Part shown: positions 59,442-64,000 of the stretch, one piece after another
Layout: each line of letters begins with the position of its first letter
How positions within the stretch are numbered: the first letter of the stretch is position 1
DNA from: Anaerolineales bacterium
GTDB taxonomy: Bacteria > Chloroflexota > Anaerolineae > Anaerolineales > Villigracilaceae
Length of the DNA: 64,000 bases
Direction: 5' to 3'
Assembly (NCBI GenBank): GCA_025056175.1
Contig: JANWWK010000003.1
Span: 1 to 64,000 of the forward strand
The notes under the pieces: generated by a model
What the model saw: only the letters and a program-made list of their open reading frames with translations
Told to the model about the DNA's origin: nothing
Database searches by the model: none
Translations under genes and position numbers: made by a program

Positions 59442-60608
59442 ATGCAACGCTCTCTCCGAACGTTCCAAATAGAGGAAGTTCTACGCCCGCTGGGGCAAAT
59501 GCTGGCCTTTTCGCTGGTCAGCGGGTTTGCGCTCTCGGCATTTGTCATTGTGCTGGCCTTTCTTTTCCAAAACACCGCTGTTGGCGCAAGTGTGATGCAG
59601 CGATTCGGTGTTTCGCTTGTCAACTATACCCTGCTGAATCTGCCTCAAGTGTTGATGGACGGCCTGACGCTGGGCTTTGTGTACGCCGCAATTGCGCTCG
59701 GTTACACAATGGTCTATGGCGTGCTGGAATTTATCAACTTTGCACACAGCGAAATTTTTGCCATCGGCGCCTTCGTGGGCGTTGAAGTTCTGATTGCGCT
59801 GGCCGCCTATGGGTTGATTGGCGGCCAAAATTCCTTACTCAGTGCATACCTGTGGCTGTTGGTTGCCCTGCTGGCAGGCATGCTGGTTGCCGGGACAATG
59901 GCCGTGTTGGTTGAACGAATTGCTTACCGCCCGTTGCGAGGCGCGCCGCGCCTGGTGCCGCTTATCTCCGCCATCGGTGTTTCTTTCTTTCTACAAGACG
60001 CCATCCGTCTCATCGAAAGCGTCACCACTGGTCAGTTCCACCGCATCATTCCCGCGTTCGGCAACTTCGACAACCGCATCCCCCTCTTCACCGTTGCGGG
60101 CAACACGGTAGATATTCAAATCAAATCGCTGATTGTGATTGTCGCGGCCATCATCATGCTGGTCGGCCTGAACTACCTGGTCAACGCCACCAAAGTCGGC
60201 AAAGCAATTCGCGCCGTGGCGCAAGACCGTGCCACCGCCAGTCTGATGGGAATTGATGTTAACCGCATTATCTCTATGACATTTCTCATCGGCGGAACAT
60301 TGGGCGGCGCAGCAGGTGTCTTATACGCGCTCAAATTCACGCGGATTGACCCCTTCGTGGGCTTCTTTCCTGGCCTGAAGGCCTTTACCGCTGCCGTTTT
60401 GGGCGGCATTGGCAATCTGACCGGCGCTCTGCTGGGCGGCATTGTTCTCGGCCTGCTGGAGACCTTTGCCGGAACGTACATGTCCATCTTCACAATGGGC
60501 GTAGCCGGCGCAGAATATAAGGACATCTTCGCCTTTGGCATTCTGATTCTGGTGCTTATCTTCCGCCCGCAGGGTCTCATGGGCGAAAACGTGGCGCAAA
60601 AGGCGTAG
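59442..60608 (+). CDS. livH: Branched-chain amino-acid ABC transporter permease LivH
   Basis: The 388-residue membrane protein has eight or more helices and the LivH signature LPQVLMDGLTLGFVYAAIALG, TMVYGVLEFINFAHSEIFAIGAF and the cytosolic loop TKVGKAIRAVAQDRATASLMGIDVNR. It has an N-terminal extension of about 65 residues with an extra helix (MLAFSLVSGFALSAFVIVLAFLF) not needed for the core. It forms the translocation pore with LivM. It is separated from livK by a stem-loop. Confidence 0.92.
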   Translation: MQRSLRTFQIEEVLRPLGQMLAFSLVSGFALSAFVIVLAFLFQNTAVGASVMQRFGVSLVNYTLLNLPQVLMDGLTLGFVYAAIALGYTMVYGVLEFINFAHSEIFAIGAFVGVEVLIALAAYGLIGGQNSLLSAYLWLLVALLAGMLVAGTMAVLVERIAYRPLRGAPRLVPLISAIGVSFFLQDAIRLIESVTTGQFHRIIPAFGNFDNRIPLFTVAGNTVDIQIKSLIVIVAAIIMLVGLNYLVNATKVGKAIRAVAQDRATASLMGIDVNRIISMTFLIGGTLGGAAGVLYALKFTRIDPFVGFFPGLKAFTAAVLGGIGNLTGALLGGIVLGLLETFAGTYMSIFTMGVAGAEYKDIFAFGILILVLIFRPQGLMGENVAQKA

Positions 60609-60617
60609 GAGGATACG

Positions 60618-61973
60618 ATGTCTCAAGTCTCATTCAACCGCCTCCTGGAAACAGCCCGACAAGGCAGATGGCCGTATATCCTGACCCTGGCACACGTTCT
60701 GATTGGTGCGCTGTTGGTCTATTTCAGTCCGCGCTCCAATATTGCGTTCCTGTTGCTGCTCAGCTCCCTCGGAACTCTGTATGCGCTCCCAACTGACCGG
60801 CGCTTCAAGGTAATTCTGGGCGCGTTCATTGCCCTGGTTGTCATGCCCATCGTGGGCGTACGCAACATCTTCTACCTGGAAATCATTTTCCAGATTAGCG
60901 TGTTCGTAGCGCTGGCGCTTGGTCTTAACATCGTGGTGGGTTTTGCAGGTCTGCTTAACCTGGGATACGTGGCTTTCTATGCCGTCGGCGCGTATCTGTG
61001 GGCTTTCTTCGGCTCTCAGCAGTACTACGTCTTACCGTTTGCACCCGGTACGCAACCCACCGACCTGCCGTTCCTGCTGCCGGGGGATGCCTTCTATCTG
61101 TTCCTGCTTCTGGCTATCATTGTTGCCGCGCTCACCGGCATCCTGCTGGGCCTGCCCGTCCTGCGTCTGCGCGGTGACTACCTCGCCATCGTCACACTTG
61201 GTTTTGGCGAAGTCATCCGCCAGCTCGCCAATAACCTGGATAAACCGCTGAACTTCACCAACGGTCCACAGGGCATCACTCCCATTCAACGTCCTACGCT
61301 GCCGCAGTTTGCGGTGGATGCCTTCAACGCGCTCTTTCAGCCCATCATCGGCCAACCGGTGGCAACCGCAACGCTCTATAACGTCATGTTCTATCTGCTT
61401 GCGTTGCTGGTCATTATCGTCATCATTATCGTCACCATCCGGCTGGAAGATTCCAAAATCGGACGTGCCTGGACGGCCATCCGCGAAGACGAAACGGCTG
61501 CAATTGCCATGGGTGTACCGCTGGTTCGATTGAAACTCACTGCTTTTGCCGTTGGCGCCTCGTTTGCAGGCGTGATGGGCGCACTCATGGCAGCCAGCCG
61601 CACCTTCGTCAGCCCGGAATCGTTCTCGTTCATGCAATCCATCGGTGTGCTCTCGATGGTCATCCTGGGCGGCGTGGGCAGTATTCCGGGGGTTATCCTG
61701 GGTGCGGCCACCGTGACCATCCTGAACCTGCAAGTCCTGCAAGGGCTTTCGCTCTATCTGAGCCAGTTGCGCCAGAGCGATGCAGTTATCCCCATCATCA
61801 ATTTTGCCTGGCGCGACCTTTCGACCCAACTCGACCCGGCCAAGTATCAGCGCCTGTTGTTCGGCATCATCCTGATTGTGATGATGATTTTCCGGCCTGC
61901 CGGCATCATCCCGGCACAACGGCGACAGCGGGAACTGGCCTCCGAACATGCGGACGAAAAACAACCAGCATAA
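60618..61973 (+). CDS. livM: Branched-chain amino-acid ABC transporter permease LivM
   Basis: The 451-residue permease has about ten helices with the LivM core GLNIVVGFAGLLNLGYVAFYAVGAYLWA, LRLRGDYLAIVTLGFGEVIR and DSKIGRAWTAIREDETAAIAMGVP. The N-terminal 100 residues hold three extra helices. AGGAGG lies before the ATG, 9 nt after livH. It pairs with LivH. Confidence 0.92.
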   Translation: MSQVSFNRLLETARQGRWPYILTLAHVLIGALLVYFSPRSNIAFLLLLSSLGTLYALPTDRRFKVILGAFIALVVMPIVGVRNIFYLEIIFQISVFVALALGLNIVVGFAGLLNLGYVAFYAVGAYLWAFFGSQQYYVLPFAPGTQPTDLPFLLPGDAFYLFLLLAIIVAALTGILLGLPVLRLRGDYLAIVTLGFGEVIRQLANNLDKPLNFTNGPQGITPIQRPTLPQFAVDAFNALFQPIIGQPVATATLYNVMFYLLALLVIIVIIIVTIRLEDSKIGRAWTAIREDETAAIAMGVPLVRLKLTAFAVGASFAGVMGALMAASRTFVSPESFSFMQSIGVLSMVILGGVGSIPGVILGAATVTILNLQVLQGLSLYLSQLRQSDAVIPIINFAWRDLSTQLDPAKYQRLLFGIILIVMMIFRPAGIIPAQRRQRELASEHADEKQPA

Positions 61974-61986
61974 GGACGAGGACGCT

Positions 61987-62781
61987 ATGACACTGCTCCA
62001 TACGACCGACGTCGTCAAGCGCTTTGGCGGCCTGACCGCTGTCAACAAAATGAATTTCGAGTTGGAACAAGGACGAATCGTCAGCATCATCGGCCCGAAC
62101 GGCGCGGGAAAGACGACATTCTTTAACACCCTCACCGGCATTTACCGTCCGGAAGAAGGAAAAATCATCTTCGACGGTCACTCGCTGGTTGGTTTGCGCC
62201 CCGACCAGATTGCTGCGCTGGGAATTGCCCGCACCTTCCAGAACATTCGCCTGTTCGGGAACATGACGGTTCTGGAAAACATCCTGGTCGGTATGCACTC
62301 GCGCCTGAAGCAAAACATGGTCTCGGCACTGCTGCGAACGCCCGCCTTCAAAGAAGAAGAACGTGCTGCCGAGCAAAAAGCCCACGCATTGATGAAATAC
62401 GTTGGGTTAGGGAACGTAGAAAACGAGCTGGCAAAGAACCTGCCCTACGGCGGACAGCGCAAAGTAGAAATTGCCCGCGCGCTGGCCTCCGATCCGCTCT
62501 TGCTATTGCTCGATGAACCGACCGCAGGCATGAACCCGCAGGAAACCGAAGAAGCCATCCGCCTGTTCCGCCGCATTCGCGATGAGAAAGGGGTCACCGT
62601 CTTGCTGATTGAACACGATATGCGCGTGGTTATGAACATCTCCGAGCGCATCAGCGTGATGGATTACGGCGAAAAAATCGCCGAAGGTACACCTGCTGAA
62701 ATCCGCGCTGACCAGCGCGTCATCGAAGCCTATCTCGGACGCGGCGCTGCTGCCAGCCAGCACGAGGAGAAAGCCCTATGA
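61987..62781 (+). CDS. livG: Branched-chain amino-acid ABC transporter ATPase LivG
   Basis: The 264-residue ABC ATPase has Walker A GPNGAGKTT, the LivG-type GIARTFQNIRLFGNMTVLEN, NLPYGGQRKVEIARAL as the signature, Walker B LLLLDEPTAGMNP, and the C-terminal VIEAYLG. It energises the LivHM pore with LivF. The ATG at 61987 follows GAGG; the frame is open to 61948 within livM. Its stop overlaps livF by 4 nt. Confidence 0.93.
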   Translation: MTLLHTTDVVKRFGGLTAVNKMNFELEQGRIVSIIGPNGAGKTTFFNTLTGIYRPEEGKIIFDGHSLVGLRPDQIAALGIARTFQNIRLFGNMTVLENILVGMHSRLKQNMVSALLRTPAFKEEERAAEQKAHALMKYVGLGNVENELAKNLPYGGQRKVEIARALASDPLLLLLDEPTAGMNPQETEEAIRLFRRIRDEKGVTVLLIEHDMRVVMNISERISVMDYGEKIAEGTPAEIRADQRVIEAYLGRGAAASQHEEKAL

Positions 62782-63491
62782 GCCTGCTCAAACTGGAAAA
62801 CGTCCACAGCTACTATGGGCGCATCCACGCGCTCAAAGGCATCTCGCTCGAAGTGAACGAGGGAGAAATCGTCACCCTCATCGGCGCGAACGGAGCGGGA
62901 AAATCCACCACGCTGCGCACCATTTCGGGCATCCTGCACCCCAGAGAAGGCCGCATCCTTCTAAATGGGCAAGACATCTCCCACATGGAGCCGCACAAAA
63001 TCGTGTACGCCGGCGTTGGTCACGTTCCCGAAGGGCGTGGCATCTTCCCCAAATTGACCGTGCGTGAAAACCTGGAGATGGGTGCCTTCACCATCAATGA
63101 CCGGGCCGAAATTGAACGGCGGATGGAATACGCTTTCTCGCTCTTCCCGCGCTTGAAAGAACGCATCAACCAGAAAGGCGGCACACTCTCCGGCGGCGAA
63201 CAGCAAATGCTCGCCACCGCACGCGGATTGATGCTTAAGCCCAAAATCTTGATGCTGGATGAGCCCTCGATGGGGCTGGCGCCGCGTCTGGTGGAACTCA
63301 TCTTCGACATCATCAAGCAAATGAACCAGGAAGGCACCACCATTCTCCTGGTAGAACAAAACGCCCTCATGGCGCTCTCGATTGCCCATCGCGGCTACGT
63401 TTTGCAAACCGGTCAAATCGTCCTTTCTGATACCGCAGATAATCTCAAGGCCAACCCGATGGTGCAACATGCGTATTTAGGCATCGAGTAA
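62778..63491 (+). CDS. livF: Branched-chain amino-acid ABC transporter ATPase LivF
   Basis: The 237-residue ABC ATPase has Walker A GANGAGKST, GVGHVPEGRGIFPKLTVRENLEMGA (LivF-typical), signature LSGGEQQMLATARGLM, Walker B ILMLDEPSMGLAP and the C-terminal HAYLGIE. It pairs with LivG. It starts in an ATGA overlap with livG and ends the operon before a strong terminator. Confidence 0.94.
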   Translation: MSLLKLENVHSYYGRIHALKGISLEVNEGEIVTLIGANGAGKSTTLRTISGILHPREGRILLNGQDISHMEPHKIVYAGVGHVPEGRGIFPKLTVRENLEMGAFTINDRAEIERRMEYAFSLFPRLKERINQKGGTLSGGEQQMLATARGLMLKPKILMLDEPSMGLAPRLVELIFDIIKQMNQEGTTILLVEQNALMALSIAHRGYVLQTGQIVLSDTADNLKANPMVQHAYLGIE

Positions 63492-63551
63492 GCAGGCCTC
63501 CCGTGCAGACGTGAATGGAAATGGGTCTGCTTTCGCACTGCACCCAAAGCA

Positions 63552-63586
63552 CACAGAACCGCAGGGAATGTTCCTGCGGTTCTGTG
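63552..63586. terminator. Terminator between livF and the AOR gene (convergent)
   Basis: A perfect 14-bp stem (CACAGAACCGCAGG with its complement at 63573-63586) and a 7-nt loop, 61 nt after the livF stop. Confidence 0.8.
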
Positions 63587-63617
63587 TTAAAGCGCCAAAA
63601 CAGACAAAAATACAGGC

Positions 63618-64000
63618 CTACAACCCCAGCGCCACCAGTTTTTCGGGTGCAGGGATGCCGCCCGGCCAGTTACGATATGCGTAATACTCTGGGAGCATCT
63701 TATCCAGCTCGACCACGCGACCTTTAGCGGGGCCTTCGGGCAAAGGCTCAGTGAGCAAACGCGGTGAGAGTGTATCCTGCTCTGGCCCCGAACCCGCCTT
63801 GAGCAGGAACAGGCGCTCCAGGGTGTAGACGCGCTCAGCAGCCTGCATCGCTTCTTCGGGGGTGTAATTTGCTCCAGTGGTAAGATTGAGCAGTTGCGTC
63901 AGACGCACCGGCCATACCATGCGCTCTTTGGTAAACACGTAACGAATGGCAAAAAACACGCAGATTCCACCCGAATCAATCAACGCAAACGCATCCTGAA
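63618..64000 (-). CDS. Tungsten-dependent aldehyde:ferredoxin oxidoreductase, C-terminal part (cut by window edge)
   Basis: The reverse-strand frame is open to the window edge (about 127 residues seen). It matches the AOR C-terminal domain: ALIDSGGICVFF at the edge, with the Cys of the iron-sulfur-ligating DxxGxC motif, TGANYTPEEAMQAAERVYTLERLF, DTLSPRLLTEPLPEGPAKG, MLPEYYAYRNWPG and PEKLVALGL. AORs bind tungsten-bis-pyranopterin and one [4Fe-4S] cluster and oxidise aldehydes to acids with ferredoxin. The tungsten cofactor needs MoeA-type metal insertion, so two MoeA genes in the window are consistent. The amino-terminal domains lie outside. Confidence 0.88.
   Translation of the reverse strand, partial: QDAFALIDSGGICVFFAIRYVFTKERMVWPVRLTQLLNLTTGANYTPEEAMQAAERVYTLERLFLLKAGSGPEQDTLSPRLLTEPLPEGPAKGRVVELDKMLPEYYAYRNWPGGIPAPEKLVALGL

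Overview
The window is a gene-dense bacterial chromosome segment with short intergenic gaps and genes on both strands. I saw no rRNA, tRNA, CRISPR array, insertion sequence or phage module. The gene content fits an anaerobic, probably monoderm Chloroflexota of the class Anaerolineae. Supporting signs are a Thr/Pro-rich surface protein, multi-GAF histidine kinase, MoeA fused to a binding-protein-like domain, a PPi-type phosphofructokinase, a tungsten aldehyde oxidoreductase and a type VII-secretion-like locus. This placement is inferred from gene content, not from a marker-gene search.

Layout. 1-2.7 kb: an AdhR-like MerR regulator with its own MerR-type promoter, divergent from a MoeA fusion and a receiver protein. 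2.7-8.2 kb (minus): nitroreductase, five-GAF histidine kinase, and a receiver fused to a phosphotransferase-like kinase. 8.3-13.5 kb: a small membrane protein and SelA, then on the minus strand a second MoeA, a UbiA-like membrane protein, DinB and an SDR. 13.6-17.1 kb: an ECF transporter (S, T, A) and an rRNA-methyltransferase-like protein. 17.1-23 kb: PEP carboxylase, then a selenium-dependent molybdenum hydroxylase maturation cluster (YqeB, YqeC-MocA fusion, MocA-like). 23-24 kb: a lipid kinase.

24-35.4 kb (minus) is the most unusual region. It encodes a signal-peptide/VWA/TM/FHA protein, five small WXG100-like proteins (one with a long low-complexity tail), a membrane-anchored pseudokinase, a three-ATPase EccC/EssC-like motor, and a ubiquitin-like+FHA+FHA protein. 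These resemble parts of type VII secretion systems, but they are split and fused differently from the actinobacterial and Firmicutes forms, and no polytopic channel subunit is present.

35.6-39.8 kb: a Thr/Pro-rich surface protein, three tandem M42 peptidases and a DUF456 protein. 39.9-41.5 kb: serS under a T-box riboswitch. 41.5-44.6 kb: an orphan ABC permease, a MenA-like UbiA prenyltransferase and PPi-PFK. 44.7-52.2 kb: SMC, RNase III, MiaA and an acyl-CoA ligase. 52.3-57.9 kb: FtsH, exonuclease III, a receiver, DUF192, a LysM-M23 peptidase and a lone cyclic-nucleotide-binding protein. 58-63.5 kb: a complete branched-chain amino-acid ABC operon (LivK-H-M-G-F). The right edge cuts the C-terminal part of a tungsten aldehyde:ferredoxin oxidoreductase.

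Two themes link the regions. Pterin/Mo/W/Se enzymology recurs: two MoeA proteins, SelA, YqeB/YqeC/MocA and AOR. At the level of expression, at least eight genes or short ORFs start only 6-7 nt after a TATAAT-like hexamer, which implies leaderless mRNAs.
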